The notes under the pieces were generated by a model. It ran no database searches. It had not been told where the DNA came from and saw nothing but the letters and a program-made list of their open reading frames with translations. Positions 36,641 through 46,802 of a stretch of 64,000 nucleotides of DNA are shown piece by piece. The stretch's first letter is position 1, and every line of letters begins with the position of its first letter. The DNA comes from Chitinophaga chungangae. GTDB taxonomy: Bacteria; Bacteroidota; Bacteroidia; Chitinophagales; Chitinophagaceae. A program made the position numbers and the translations under genes. Location of the stretch: positions 1 through 64,000 of the forward strand of contig NZ_JAGHKP010000001.1 of NCBI RefSeq assembly GCF_017742215.1. Reading direction: 5' to 3'.

Positions 36641-37606
36641 TTAAAATTTCCGGTCCGTGGTAAACCTTACAAGCGATTCGAGCCCGGCCCTGATATTGCT
36701 TTCCGGTAATTCGTGCAGGATGGCAAGGGCTTCGTCGCGGTATTGCAGCATTTTCTGCCGGGTATATTCGATCCCGCCGTTCTCTTTTACGAGGGCGATC
36801 ACTTCGTTGACCCGGTCCTTATCTTTATTATGATTTTTTACTATATTTATTATGTGCCTGCGTTGTTCTTTGCTGCTGTGCTGGAGGGTATAAATGAGGG
36901 GGAGGGTCATTTTTTTCTCCCGGATGTCTATCCCCGTAGGTTTGCCGATGTTGGCGGTGCCGTAGTCGAACAGGTCGTCTTTGATCTGGAAAGCGATGCC
37001 GACCTTTTCGCCGAAGAGGCGCATTTTTTCGGTGAGGGCATCGTCGGCCGTGGTGCTCCAGGCGCCGGCTGCGCAGGCGGAGGCGAGGAGGGAAGCGGTT
37101 TTGCGGCGTATGATCTCGAAATAGATATCTTCTTTAATGTCCAGCTTGCGGGTTTTTTCGATCTGGAGCAATTCGCCTTCGCTCATTTCCTTCACGGCGC
37201 GGGAGAGGATCTCCAGGGTACGGAAATCGTTATTGCTGATACTGAGCAGCAGGCCTTTGGAGAGGAGGTAATCGCCCACAAGCACGGCGATCTTGTTTTT
37301 CCAGAGTGCGTTGATCGAAAAGAAGCCCCTGCGCTCCAGGGAATCGTCGACCACATCGTCGTGCACGAGGGTGGCGGTGTGTAAAAGTTCCACAAGGGCG
37401 GCGGCGCGGTAGGTGTTTTCGTTAATGGCGCTGGAGAATAAACGGGCCGAAAGGAGAACGAACATCGGCCTGATCTGCTTGCCTTTCCTTTTTACGATAT
37501 AATGCATGATCCGGTCCAGGAGAGGAACATGGCTCTTCACTGCGTCCGCAAACTTTCCTTCGAAATCTTGTAATTCCTTCCCGATCAGTTGTTTAATTTC
37601 CTCCAT
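36641..37606 (-). CDS. All-trans polyprenyl diphosphate synthase
   Basis: A 321-residue E-type prenyltransferase that elongates isoprenoid diphosphates, probably to the side chain of menaquinone. The first aspartate-rich motif is in LVHDDVVDDSLERRG (about residues 77-91) and the second is in FQIKDDLFDYG (about 207-217). Both DDxxD sites are intact. Chain length cannot be read with certainty. Its quinone product would serve the respiratory chain that the nuo operon feeds. Confidence 0.92.
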   Translation of the reverse strand: MEEIKQLIGKELQDFEGKFADAVKSHVPLLDRIMHYIVKRKGKQIRPMFVLLSARLFSSAINENTYRAAALVELLHTATLVHDDVVDDSLERRGFFSINALWKNKIAVLVGDYLLSKGLLLSISNNDFRTLEILSRAVKEMSEGELLQIEKTRKLDIKEDIYFEIIRRKTASLLASACAAGAWSTTADDALTEKMRLFGEKVGIAFQIKDDLFDYGTANIGKPTGIDIREKKMTLPLIYTLQHSSKEQRRHIINIVKNHNKDKDRVNEVIALVKENGGIEYTRQKMLQYRDEALAILHELPESNIRAGLESLVRFTTDRKF

Positions 37607-37753
37607 GGATTAAATAAAAAGGTTTGCTAAGCTAGGCCGAAAATAGGACATTTTGCAAAATTGGCCCCGAATTTGTATACATTAGGTGGATGTTCTTTAA
37701 ATTAAAGTCTAATTTTGAGACAGTTATCAATACAAATAAAATCGCAATAAAAA

Positions 37754-37784
37754 TTTGTATATTCATTTAGGATTTTTACCTTTG
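37754..37784 (+). promoter_or_regulatory. Promoter of the OmpA-family porin gene
   Basis: A perfect Bacteroidota promoter: TTTG at 37754-37757, a 19-nt spacer and TACCTTTG at 37777-37784, leaving a leader of about 50 nt that is AT-rich before the ATG. Expected for a highly expressed outer-membrane protein. Confidence 0.8.
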
Positions 37785-37843
37785 CTTGGTAAAAAACGCG
37801 TTAATTGTAAAATCTTTAACAGTTTTTAAATAAAAAAACAATT

Positions 37844-39388
37844 ATGGCAAGCAAAAAGTACTTACTACTGGCAGGTGCAATGACTCTTCTGGCAGCATCT
37901 CCTGGTTTTGCGCAGGTTAAACCCACATATGATGCCCTGGACTCCTCTAAAGTTTCGGCAAAAAATATGGCGCAATTTAACAGCTTCAGAAACAACCAAT
38001 CTGACTACCCCGCTAAACCCCGTAACATGTGGGAACTCGGTTTCCACGGTGGTTACCACTTTATCAAAGGTGACGTAGCTGCACTCCCCGGCTTTGGTGG
38101 TGGTGTTTCCCTGAGAAAAGCTATCGGTCATACTTTCTCTATCAGAGGTGAATACACCGGTTCTTTCGACTACGGTCTGGATTACCAGATGAAACCCTGG
38201 AACGGTTTCTCCGCTTACAATGCTACCCGTCTGGAAAACAATGGTAACATCGTGCCGGCTTATAAAACCGCCACTCACCAGCTGTCTCTGGACTTCATCG
38301 CTTCCCTCAGCAACATCCTGTTCTACAAGGCGCAGCCTAAAGTGAACTGGTATGTATTTGGCGGTTACAGCATCATGATGGCAGACGTTGACGTTGACGC
38401 CCTGGACGCTTCCGGCAATGGTTACGACTACAGCGGCATCGACTTTAACGGTAAGAAAAAAGACATCCGCGACGCTCTGAAAGATCTGCATGACAAAGAA
38501 TACGAACAAAACGCTCCCGCTCAGGGCAACCGCGTTCAGATCGGCCGTAACGACGACAACCAGCTGCTCCGTCACGCTGTTGACTTCGGTACTGGTATCG
38601 CTTTCAAAGTTTCCAAACGCTTCAACATCGGTATAGAAGAAAAACTCACCCTGCCCTTCGACGATTATCTGGACGGTTATACTGCCGGTCAGTACGACAA
38701 GGCTCAGGACTTCTTCTCTTACACCAGCGTTCGCCTGAACTTCAACCTCGGCAACCCGAACAAACGCGTAGAACCCCTCTGGTGGGTTAACCCGCTGGAC
38801 TTCGCCTACAACGAGCTGAACAGCCCCCGTCGCATGAAACTGCCGACCCCTGTTCTCCCCGATGCTGACGGCGACGGTGTTACCGACCAGTTCGACCGCG
38901 AACCCAACACCCCTGCAGGCGCACCCGTTGATTCTCACGGTGTAGCGAAAGATACAGACGGTGACGGCGTTCCCGACTACAAAGACAAACAGCTCATCAC
39001 TCCGACTTACTGCCAGCCTGTTGACGCAGACGGCGTTGGTAAATGCCCGGATCCTGAGTGCTGCAAAAACATGGTTCAGCAGACCCCTTGCGCTGGCCTG
39101 GTATTCCCCAGCGTAGCGTTCAAAGGTTCTTCTACCAAAGTATCTGCTGACAACGAGGCGATCCTCGGCAGCGTAGCAGCTACCCTCCGCAGCAATCCTT
39201 CCTGCAACATCCTGGTTACCGGCCACGCTGGTGCCAAAGGCAAAAAAGGTGGTGTAGACCTGAGCTCCCGCCGTGTTGACGCAGTGATCGACTACCTGGC
39301 TGAAAAACAAGGTATCGACCGCGGCCGCTTCATCAAACAAAACACTCCTGGTGAATCCTCTACTGTAGACCTGGCTCCCGCCAACTAA
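37844..39388 (+). CDS. OmpA-family outer-membrane protein with thrombospondin type 3 repeats
   Basis: A 514-residue protein with a signal peptide (cleavage after GFAQ, residue 24) and an N-terminal beta-barrel of about 300 residues. Then come calcium-binding TSP3-like repeats (DADGDGVTDQFD, DTDGDGVPDYKD; about residues 345-385), a short Cys-rich stretch (CQPVDADGVGKCPDPECC) and a C-terminal OmpA peptidoglycan-binding domain (LSSRRVDAVIDYL). It anchors the outer membrane to the cell wall and is probably abundant. Its base composition is less GC-biased at third positions than its neighbours, which suggests codon selection for high expression. Confidence 0.93.
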   Translation: MASKKYLLLAGAMTLLAASPGFAQVKPTYDALDSSKVSAKNMAQFNSFRNNQSDYPAKPRNMWELGFHGGYHFIKGDVAALPGFGGGVSLRKAIGHTFSIRGEYTGSFDYGLDYQMKPWNGFSAYNATRLENNGNIVPAYKTATHQLSLDFIASLSNILFYKAQPKVNWYVFGGYSIMMADVDVDALDASGNGYDYSGIDFNGKKKDIRDALKDLHDKEYEQNAPAQGNRVQIGRNDDNQLLRHAVDFGTGIAFKVSKRFNIGIEEKLTLPFDDYLDGYTAGQYDKAQDFFSYTSVRLNFNLGNPNKRVEPLWWVNPLDFAYNELNSPRRMKLPTPVLPDADGDGVTDQFDREPNTPAGAPVDSHGVAKDTDGDGVPDYKDKQLITPTYCQPVDADGVGKCPDPECCKNMVQQTPCAGLVFPSVAFKGSSTKVSADNEAILGSVAATLRSNPSCNILVTGHAGAKGKKGGVDLSSRRVDAVIDYLAEKQGIDRGRFIKQNTPGESSTVDLAPAN

Positions 39389-39416
39389 TACAGACCGGAT
39401 ACCACGGTAAATATTT

Positions 39417-39457
39417 CAGACAGGCTGCTCATTTGAGCAGCCTGTCCTTTTTTTTGA
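39417..39457 (+). terminator. Rho-independent terminator after the OmpA-family gene
   Basis: GACAGGCTGCTC and GAGCAGCCTGTC form a 12-bp perfect stem with a 4-nt loop, followed by eight T residues. Confidence 0.93.
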
Positions 39458-39597
39458 CATTTCTTCCGATTTTATTTCCCCCCGATTGAACTCATTACCC
39501 CTTTCGCCCGTTTATAGAGTAACGCGTTTTTTACACTTGCAAATCCTGAGTATTTATCACTAAATTTGACCAGCCTTAAACTTATACTGTTTTTAGC

Positions 39598-41568
39598 GTG
39601 GTAAAAGACTTCAATAAAGCTACCCTGGCCGGTCTGATTGTGGCGTTGGGTATCATCTACGGCGACATCGGTACCTCTCCGCTTTACGTGTTCAAAGCCA
39701 TTGTTGGAACCAACGAGATCAGCGAACTGCTGGTGATCGGCGGAATTTCCTGCATCATCTGGACACTTACCCTTCAGACGACCGTCAAATACGTAATTCT
39801 CACGCTCAAAGCAGATAACAAGGGAGAAGGCGGTATTTTCTCACTGTACGCCCTCGTGCGGCGGCATGGCAAATGGACCGTCGTTTTCGGGATGATCGGT
39901 GGGGCCGCGCTGCTGGCAGACGGCATCATTACGCCGCCCATCACGGTCACCTCGGCCGTGGAAGGCTTGCGCACCCTCGACGTGTTCAAGGACCTCAGCA
40001 CCTGGACCATCGTGAAGATCGTACTGGTGATCATCACACTGCTGTTTTTTATGCAGCAGTTCGGCACCATGTCTATCGGCAAGATGTTCGGGCCCATTAT
40101 GGTGATCTGGTTCAGTATGCTGGCCATACTGGGGCTGGCCCATATTGCAGACGACCTGTCTGTGCTGAAAGCTTTTAACCCGTATTACGGCGTAAAACTG
40201 CTGGTGCTTTACCCGCACGGTTTCCTGTTGCTCGGAGCCGTTTTTCTCTGTACCACGGGGGCGGAGGCCCTCTATTCGGACCTGGGGCACGTGGGCCGGG
40301 GAAACATTCGTGTGTCCTGGATCTACGTGAAAATCGCGCTCATTCTCAATTATCTCGGCCAGGGCGCATGGTTGCTCACCCAGCAGGGCAAAACGCTCAA
40401 CGGCGAAAATCCCTTCTTCCTCATCATGCCGGAATGGTTCGTGATCTTTGGCGTGCTTATCGCCACCATCGCGTCCGTAATCGCCAGCCAGGCGCTGATC
40501 TCAGGGTCTTTTACCCTTATTTCCGAAGCCATGCGGCTCAACCTTTGGCCCAAACTCAAGATCAATTACCCCACGGAGCTCCGCGGGCAATTATTTATAC
40601 CCGGCATCAACCTGATGCTGTTTGTCGGCTGTGCCGCCATCGTACTGCTGTTTAAGGAGTCATCCGCCATGGAGGCGGCTTACGGGCTTTCCATCACCAT
40701 TTGTATGCTGATGACCTCCTGCCTGTTCGCCTTCTACCTGTATACCCGCCGCGTAAAATTGGCGTGGATCGCCGTGTATCTCGCGGTGTACCTTACCATC
40801 GAATTTTCGTTCCTGCTGGCCAATCTCGTGAAATTCACCCACGGCGGTTACGTGACCGTGATCGTGGCCGGCGCGTTGTTTATGGTGATGTACGCTTGGT
40901 TCCGCAGCCGCAAGATCAAAAACCGTTACGTGGAGTTCGTGCGGCTGGAAGATTACCTGCCCATTCTGCAGGAACTCAGCAACGACACGTCTATCCCCAA
41001 ATACGCCACGCACCTCGTATATATGAGCAGTGCAGACAATCCGAAGGAAATAGAGCACAAGATCATCTACTCGGTTCTCAACAAAAAGCCCAAACGCGCT
41101 GATCTTTACTGGTTTGTGCATGTGGACGTGGTGGATGAGCCGTATATGAGCGAATACACCGTGCAGACCATCATTCCCAACGAAGTGATCAGGGTGGAGT
41201 TCAGGCTTGGGTTCAGGGTGGAGCAGCGGATCAACCTTATGTTCAGGATGGTGGTGGAAGATATGGTGCGCAATAAGGAAGTGAACATCACCAGCCGGTA
41301 CGAATCCCTCAGCAAAAACAACGTGGTGGGCGATTTCCAGTTCATCGTGATGGAGAAGTTCCTTTCTCACGACAACGACCTGCCGCTGCATGAACGTATC
41401 ATTATGCGTATTTACTTCATGTTGAAAAAGATCGGGCTGTCTGAAGAACGCGGTTTCGGCCTCGATTCCAGCTACGTGACCATCGAGAAATTCCCGCTGG
41501 TGGTGGCGCCCGTTACCAACCTGCAGCTCAAACGCGTGCAGGACCGTTACCGTTACGATATCGAATGA
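39598..41568 (+). CDS. kup: KUP-family potassium transporter
   Basis: A 656-residue inner-membrane K+ symporter with about 12 N-terminal helices and a C-terminal cytosolic domain of roughly 200 residues. The family signature GIIYGDIGTSPLYVFKA is at residues 18-34, and KADNKGEGGIFSLYAL follows. It starts with GTG at 39598. The family N-terminus fits and no in-frame ATG lies nearby. The 210-nt upstream gap holds the previous terminator and no clear promoter. Confidence 0.96.
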   Translation: MVKDFNKATLAGLIVALGIIYGDIGTSPLYVFKAIVGTNEISELLVIGGISCIIWTLTLQTTVKYVILTLKADNKGEGGIFSLYALVRRHGKWTVVFGMIGGAALLADGIITPPITVTSAVEGLRTLDVFKDLSTWTIVKIVLVIITLLFFMQQFGTMSIGKMFGPIMVIWFSMLAILGLAHIADDLSVLKAFNPYYGVKLLVLYPHGFLLLGAVFLCTTGAEALYSDLGHVGRGNIRVSWIYVKIALILNYLGQGAWLLTQQGKTLNGENPFFLIMPEWFVIFGVLIATIASVIASQALISGSFTLISEAMRLNLWPKLKINYPTELRGQLFIPGINLMLFVGCAAIVLLFKESSAMEAAYGLSITICMLMTSCLFAFYLYTRRVKLAWIAVYLAVYLTIEFSFLLANLVKFTHGGYVTVIVAGALFMVMYAWFRSRKIKNRYVEFVRLEDYLPILQELSNDTSIPKYATHLVYMSSADNPKEIEHKIIYSVLNKKPKRADLYWFVHVDVVDEPYMSEYTVQTIIPNEVIRVEFRLGFRVEQRINLMFRMVVEDMVRNKEVNITSRYESLSKNNVVGDFQFIVMEKFLSHDNDLPLHERIIMRIYFMLKKIGLSEERGFGLDSSYVTIEKFPLVVAPVTNLQLKRVQDRYRYDIE

Positions 41569-41612
41569 GTTGCATGAAAACACAATAGTCATTATATTGT
41601 GTTCTTCAAAAG

Positions 41613-43364
41613 ATGCTACTCACTATGCTTAAACACGTCTTTGCCACGGGCATGTCCCTGGCGTTTACCCTGACATTATGCGCCCAGCACGGCCCTTCGG
41701 CCGGTTACCAAGAGCTTAAAGACCCGCGCACCGTTGACCATGCTGCCTGGAGCGGCGTTAAACCCGGCATGAACATCGCTTTTGGCAGCGCCGATGTGCG
41801 TTACGACAAGATCTTCGCGCCTGAATCCCGCTCGCTGCGCGACAGCTGGAACACCATAGCCTGGAAAGGCGAAAAAGTACACACCCAGTTCGTACTCTAC
41901 TCCACCACCCCTGAAACCGGCATCACGGTTACTGCCACTGCGCTCAGCGGCGACAAAGGCGGCAAGATACCCGCAGAAGCCGTTACCACCGGTTTCGTAA
42001 GATATGTGATGACCGACGAATTGAACGCCGAAGGCGGCGGCTGCGGCCATCGCAAACCTGGCCAGTTCGATTCTTCGCTGGTGGCGGATGGCATCGACTT
42101 CATCAAAAATATCGATATGAGCGCGTATACCACGCAGCCGGTATGGCTTAGCGTGACCGTGCCGCCCCAAACGCCGGCGGGTACTTATTCCGGCAGCGTA
42201 CAGGTGAAGAACGGGAAAGGCGGACTGCTGAGAACCTTGTCTTACCAGGTAACCGTGACCGGCCGCACTTTGCCCAAACCGCAGGACTGGGCTTTCCACC
42301 TCGATCTCTGGCAAAGCCCTTACGCCGTTGCGCGCGTACACAACACGCCGCTCTGGAGCGAAGAGCACTTCGATGCTATGAAACCTTACATGAAAATGCT
42401 CGCCAACGCAGGCCAGAAAGTGATCACCACCAGCATCATTTACGACCCCTGGAACGGGCAGACCGAAGATATTTATGGCGACATGGTGAAATGGACGAAA
42501 AAGAAAGACGGCAGCTGGCATTTCGATTACACCGTGTTCGACCAGTGGGTGAGCTTTATGCAGGAAATGGGTATCAACAAACAGATCGCATGTTTCAGCA
42601 TGATCCCCTGGAACCTGAAATTCTACTATTTTGACGAAAGCACCGGTAAAAACGAAGTGCTGGTAGCCAAACCCGGCACGCCGGAATACGACAAACACTG
42701 GGGCCCGATGCTGGCGGACTTCGCAAAACACCTCAAATCAAAAGGCTGGTTCGATATCACCTGCATCGCGATGGACGAACGCCCGATGGAGGCCATGCAA
42801 AGCGCCATCAAGCTGATACGCAGCGTGGATAAGGATTTTAAAGTATCTCTCGCGGGCAATTACCACAAAGAACTGGTGAACGATATCTATGATTATTGTG
42901 TGGCTTCCGGCCAGGATTTTACGAAAGAAGAAAGGAAATGGCGCCTTGAAAAAGGATGGCCGACGACGTATTACACCTGCTGCATGGAAGGTTTTCCGAA
43001 CACGTTTACGTTCTCCCCGCTGGCGGAATCCGCATGGCTGGGCTGGCATGCCGCCGCGAAGAATTACACCGGCTACCTGCGCTGGGCGTTCAACTGCTGG
43101 GTGAAAGATCCCCTGCAGGATTCCCGCTTCCGCACATGGGCGGCCGGAGACACGTACCTGGTATACCCCGGCCCGCGTTCTTCCATGCGTTTCGAAAGAA
43201 TGATAGAAGGCATCCAGGCGTATGAAAAAATAAGGATACTGAAAGCCGAAGGCAAAGGCCCGCAGCTGGAAAAAATATTGTCCACCTTCGAGCTGAACGC
43301 GCTGAAAGCGAAGAAGGCAGGCGATATGGTGGATGCAGGCAACGCGGTGCTGAACTCGCTTTAG
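41613..43364 (+). CDS. GH123-like glycoside hydrolase (DUF4091), exported
   Basis: A 583-residue protein with a signal peptide (cleavage near Cys23-Ala24-Gln25), an N-terminal beta-sandwich (about 50-215) and a TIM-barrel-like catalytic domain (about 225-530, DUF4091). In GH123 beta-N-acetylgalactosaminidases the catalytic pair is a neighbouring Asp-Glu at the end of a strand. Here it is Asp388-Glu389 in CIAMDERP. Length is close to Bacteroides GH123 enzymes. A role in releasing N-acetylgalactosamine from host or environmental glycans is inferred from the family. A second in-frame ATG at 41625 is a possible start. It is not in a SusC/SusD polysaccharide locus. Confidence 0.85.
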   Translation: MLLTMLKHVFATGMSLAFTLTLCAQHGPSAGYQELKDPRTVDHAAWSGVKPGMNIAFGSADVRYDKIFAPESRSLRDSWNTIAWKGEKVHTQFVLYSTTPETGITVTATALSGDKGGKIPAEAVTTGFVRYVMTDELNAEGGGCGHRKPGQFDSSLVADGIDFIKNIDMSAYTTQPVWLSVTVPPQTPAGTYSGSVQVKNGKGGLLRTLSYQVTVTGRTLPKPQDWAFHLDLWQSPYAVARVHNTPLWSEEHFDAMKPYMKMLANAGQKVITTSIIYDPWNGQTEDIYGDMVKWTKKKDGSWHFDYTVFDQWVSFMQEMGINKQIACFSMIPWNLKFYYFDESTGKNEVLVAKPGTPEYDKHWGPMLADFAKHLKSKGWFDITCIAMDERPMEAMQSAIKLIRSVDKDFKVSLAGNYHKELVNDIYDYCVASGQDFTKEERKWRLEKGWPTTYYTCCMEGFPNTFTFSPLAESAWLGWHAAAKNYTGYLRWAFNCWVKDPLQDSRFRTWAAGDTYLVYPGPRSSMRFERMIEGIQAYEKIRILKAEGKGPQLEKILSTFELNALKAKKAGDMVDAGNAVLNSL

Positions 43365-43393
43365 CAGCTACACTAACAAACAATCAATACAAA

Positions 43394-43428
43394 GAAAAAA
43401 CCTCCGAGGAATCGGAGGTTTTCTTTTA
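43394..43428. terminator. Bidirectional terminator between the GH123-like gene and ftsZ
   Basis: AAAACCTCCGA and TCGGAGGTTTT pair with a 4-nt loop, with an A-run on the left and T-rich sequence on the right. It ends both convergent units, including the whole dcw cluster. Confidence 0.88.
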
Positions 43429-43483
43429 ACACAACTAAAAAACAATCAAACTAATATCTTCATCTTTACGATTCATCTTTTCA

Positions 43484-45268
43484 TCAGTCCGGCTTTTTCC
43501 CGTCTAAAAAGGTATTGATCGTGTTGATCTCTGCCTGGTTTTCGGAGCTGTTGCCCACGGTGTAGCTGGAATAGAACTGCTCGGCGGAGCCGGCACCGCT
43601 GTCCAGGTCTACGTTCCTGCGCAGGTATGCCGGCACGTTTTCGATCTCCTGGTTGTTCTCCATGTTCTTCACGTTGAAGCTGATGCTGCGCAGTTTCGCC
43701 ACTCTTTCCATCTGTTTGCGTTTCTGTTCTTCCGCCTGTTCGTCCAGCAGCTGTTGCGGCTGGTGTTGTGCCTGCTGCTGTTGTTGCGGCGCCTGGGGCT
43801 GTGCAACGGGCTCCGGTTCGGCTGCGGGCTCTTCCTTGAACACCATTTTCATTTCTTCCTGCGTGTTGTTGCTCACCGGTTCCACGTAGATGTTGGAAGG
43901 ACGGTTGAGATAACCGCCTGAAACGGAGCCGGTGGAAGGAGTGGAGGGCTGCTGCGGGGCCTGTGCGGCGGGTTGTACCGGCTGAACAGGCTGCTGTGGC
44001 TGTGCCTGCTGCTGCGGTTGTGCTGGCTCTTCTACCGGCTCGATGTTGAGCGTGTAGGTTTCGCGCTGCGGTTGCGGCTCGGGCCTGGTGAACGATGCAG
44101 CGGGCGCGGGATGGGCTACTTGCGGCTCAACGAGCTTGGGGGCCATCACGTCTTTTGTTTCTTCGTCCGGTTCGTCGGAGAAAAGCATGGCCTGGCTGTT
44201 CATTTTCTTTTCATCGCCTTCCTGCCCGAGCGTCATCACGATCTTCGGTTCTTCTTTTGAAGGCTGTTCTACCGCGGCGGCGGCTTTCTGCTGGCGGATC
44301 GGGTTCTGTTCGAAACCGGTGGCGATGATCGTAACGCCGAGCTTGCGCTCCAGCGACTGATCGTACCCCACGCCGAGGATCACGTCGCAATCCTCGCCGG
44401 CCATGCTTTGCACATATGCCTGGATGGTGTCCATTTCGTCGAGCGTATGTTCAAATTCGCCTTCGGCGGAAGAAATATTGATGAGGATCCATTTGGCTCC
44501 CTTGATGTCGTTGTCGTTCAGCAGCGGGGAAGTAAGCGCTTCCTCGATGGCTTTCTGCGCGCGGTATTCGCCTTCGGCAACGGCCGCTCCGAGAATGGCT
44601 ACGCCGCCGTTGCGCATTACTGTGCAAACGTCCGCAAAGTCCACGTTGATCTGGCCGGTGCTGTTGATCACATCGGTGATACATTTCGCGGCGGTGGCCA
44701 GCACGTTATCCGCTTTTTCGAACGCGGCCTTGAATTTCAGGTCGCCGAACTTCTGGCGGAGCTTGTCGTTGGAAATGATCAGCAGCGTGTCCACATAATC
44801 TTTCAAACGGTTGATGCCTTCTTCGGCCTGCTGCATCCTTTTTTTCCCTTCGTAAGAGAAGGGGGTGGTTACGATGCCGACGGTAAGAATGCCCAGCTCC
44901 TTGCATATTTTGGCGATGATGGGCGCGCCGCCGGTGCCGGTGCCGCCGCCCATGCCTGCGGTGATGAACGCCATCTTGGTGTTCACCTCCAGTATTTTTT
45001 TGATTTCTTCAAAAGACTCCTCCGTTGCCTGCTCGCCGATGCGGGGATTGGCGCCGGCGCCCAGTCCCTGCGTGAGATGGGGCCCCAGCTGTACCTTGTT
45101 GGGCACGGGACTGTTTGCAATAGCCTGTGCATCGGTATTGCATATAATGAAGTTCACCCCGTCTATGTTCTGACTGAACATGTGGTTCACCGCATTGCTA
45201 CCACCGCCACCAATGCCTATCACTTTGATGATGGAGGATTTTTCCTTTGGAAGATCAAAATGTATCAT
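43484..45268 (-). CDS. ftsZ: Cell division protein FtsZ
   Basis: Tubulin-like GTPase that polymerises into the Z ring. The GTP-binding loop GGGTGTGGAP is at residues 107-116 and the N-terminal GIGGGGSNAV at 18-27. At 594 residues it is much longer than the usual 380-400 because of a disordered linker of about 200 residues rich in Pro, Gln, Glu and Ala (about 330-540). The C-terminal partner-binding peptide lies at the end of that stretch as NVPAYLRRNVDLD. A further 40 residues follow it. It is the last gene of the dcw cluster, about 110 nt downstream of ftsA. Confidence 0.98.
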   Translation of the reverse strand: MIHFDLPKEKSSIIKVIGIGGGGSNAVNHMFSQNIDGVNFIICNTDAQAIANSPVPNKVQLGPHLTQGLGAGANPRIGEQATEESFEEIKKILEVNTKMAFITAGMGGGTGTGGAPIIAKICKELGILTVGIVTTPFSYEGKKRMQQAEEGINRLKDYVDTLLIISNDKLRQKFGDLKFKAAFEKADNVLATAAKCITDVINSTGQINVDFADVCTVMRNGGVAILGAAVAEGEYRAQKAIEEALTSPLLNDNDIKGAKWILINISSAEGEFEHTLDEMDTIQAYVQSMAGEDCDVILGVGYDQSLERKLGVTIIATGFEQNPIRQQKAAAAVEQPSKEEPKIVMTLGQEGDEKKMNSQAMLFSDEPDEETKDVMAPKLVEPQVAHPAPAASFTRPEPQPQRETYTLNIEPVEEPAQPQQQAQPQQPVQPVQPAAQAPQQPSTPSTGSVSGGYLNRPSNIYVEPVSNNTQEEMKMVFKEEPAAEPEPVAQPQAPQQQQQAQHQPQQLLDEQAEEQKRKQMERVAKLRSISFNVKNMENNQEIENVPAYLRRNVDLDSGAGSAEQFYSSYTVGNSSENQAEINTINTFLDGKKPD

Positions 45269-45377
45269 GACTCTTTCTCTTTAAATGGGTTAGTATTTGG
45301 TGTACCGTTTTCCTACGCTACTATTTTTGATCGTGTTTAAAAAATTGAATACATTATGCAACAATCACGCCATGCTG

Positions 45378-46787
45378 TTACAGTTTGGCGTCTTCCTCTT
45401 CGGTGAACATGTCGATGATCTTTGTTTTCATCCTGTCCAGGAAACCTTTGAGGGAAGCGTTGCGTTCGGCCGCTTTGCGGTGCTGGCGCGCATCGGCGGT
45501 TTCTTCCGGCTGTTCGTCTTCAATCCATTCCTCGTTATCTTCAGCAATGCGCGCCGCTTTTTCTTTTGCGAAATAGCTGGTGTTGATCTTCACGTAATTC
45601 TCTTCCAGCGCGCGTTTATCGTTCTCGTAATCGTTGTATCCTTTCAGGATGAGGCCAACGCAGGTGGCGTACATGGGCTTGGTGAGCTCGTCTGTATGGC
45701 CGCTTGCAAGGTGCTCGTTCGGATAACCGATGCGGGCGCTTACGCCGGTAGTGTATTCCGTGAGCTGGATGAGGTGCTTCAGCTGGGAACCGCCGCCGGT
45801 GAGGATGATACCGCCGTTGAGCATTTTATTGTCCATCCCGATCTGCTTGAGGTGATACACCACGAAATCGAGGATCTCGCTCATCCTGGCCTGGATGATG
45901 TGCGCCAGGTTCTTCACGGAGATCTCTTTTGGGCTTTGGCCGCGCAGGCCGGGTATGGTGATGTACGCGTTGTTTTTCGCTTCGTCTGCAAGGGCGTAAC
46001 CGAACTGTACCTTCATTTGTTCAGCCTGCGTTTTCAGCACGCCAAGGCCGTTTTTAATATCGTTGGTGATGTTTTCGCCACCATAGGGGATCACAGCGGT
46101 ATGTTTCAGTACGCCTTCGTAGAATACGGCGAGGTCGGTTGTGCCGCCGCCGATATCCACGATCGCAACGCCGGCTTCGAAGTCCATGTCGCACATAACG
46201 GCCGCTGCGGAAGCCAGCGGTTGCAGCACGAGGTCTTTGATGCGCAGGCCGGATTTCTCCACGCTGCGGTTGATATTGCGGATCGCGTTTTTGTCGCCGG
46301 TAATGATGTGGAAATTCGCGCCCACTTTCACACCGCTCATCCCGATGGGATAGGTGATGTTCTGCAGGCTGTCCACGATATACTGCTGCGGGATCACGTC
46401 GATGATCTGGTCGCTGGCGGGAATAACGGTCTTATACTGATCGTTGATCAGCTGATCGATATCTTTCTGCGAAATTTCCGCGTCGGTATCGCTGCGCACG
46501 ATATCCCCGCGGGTTTGCAGGCTTTTGATATGATGGCCCGCGATGCCAACGTACACTTCGTTGATCTCGAGGTTCGGATTGGATGCGTAGCAGTTTTCCA
46601 GGGCCTGGCGGATGGCCTTTATGGTTTGATCGATGTTCAGTACCATGCCGTGCTGTACACCAAATGATGGGGCTTTCCCGAATCCGAGGATTTCCAGTTT
46701 CCCGTATTCATTCTTCCTTCCTGCGATGGCTGCTATCTTCGTGGTGCCAATGTCGAGACCTACAATGATGGGAGCTTCCTGATTCAT
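45378..46787 (-). CDS. ftsA: Cell division protein FtsA
   Basis: An actin-like ATPase of 469 residues that tethers FtsZ to the membrane. The N-terminal phosphate-1 motif (VGLDIGTTKIAA, residues 9-20) and IVDIGGGTTDLAV (phosphate-2) are intact. The C-terminal amphipathic membrane-targeting helix is seen in SLKGFLDRMKTKIIDMF. It lies between ftsQ (15 nt upstream) and ftsZ. Confidence 0.97.
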   Translation of the reverse strand: MNQEAPIIVGLDIGTTKIAAIAGRKNEYGKLEILGFGKAPSFGVQHGMVLNIDQTIKAIRQALENCYASNPNLEINEVYVGIAGHHIKSLQTRGDIVRSDTDAEISQKDIDQLINDQYKTVIPASDQIIDVIPQQYIVDSLQNITYPIGMSGVKVGANFHIITGDKNAIRNINRSVEKSGLRIKDLVLQPLASAAAVMCDMDFEAGVAIVDIGGGTTDLAVFYEGVLKHTAVIPYGGENITNDIKNGLGVLKTQAEQMKVQFGYALADEAKNNAYITIPGLRGQSPKEISVKNLAHIIQARMSEILDFVVYHLKQIGMDNKMLNGGIILTGGGSQLKHLIQLTEYTTGVSARIGYPNEHLASGHTDELTKPMYATCVGLILKGYNDYENDKRALEENYVKINTSYFAKEKAARIAEDNEEWIEDEQPEETADARQHRKAAERNASLKGFLDRMKTKIIDMFTEEEDAKL

Positions 46788-46802
46788 GGTTCTTTATTGT
46801 TT

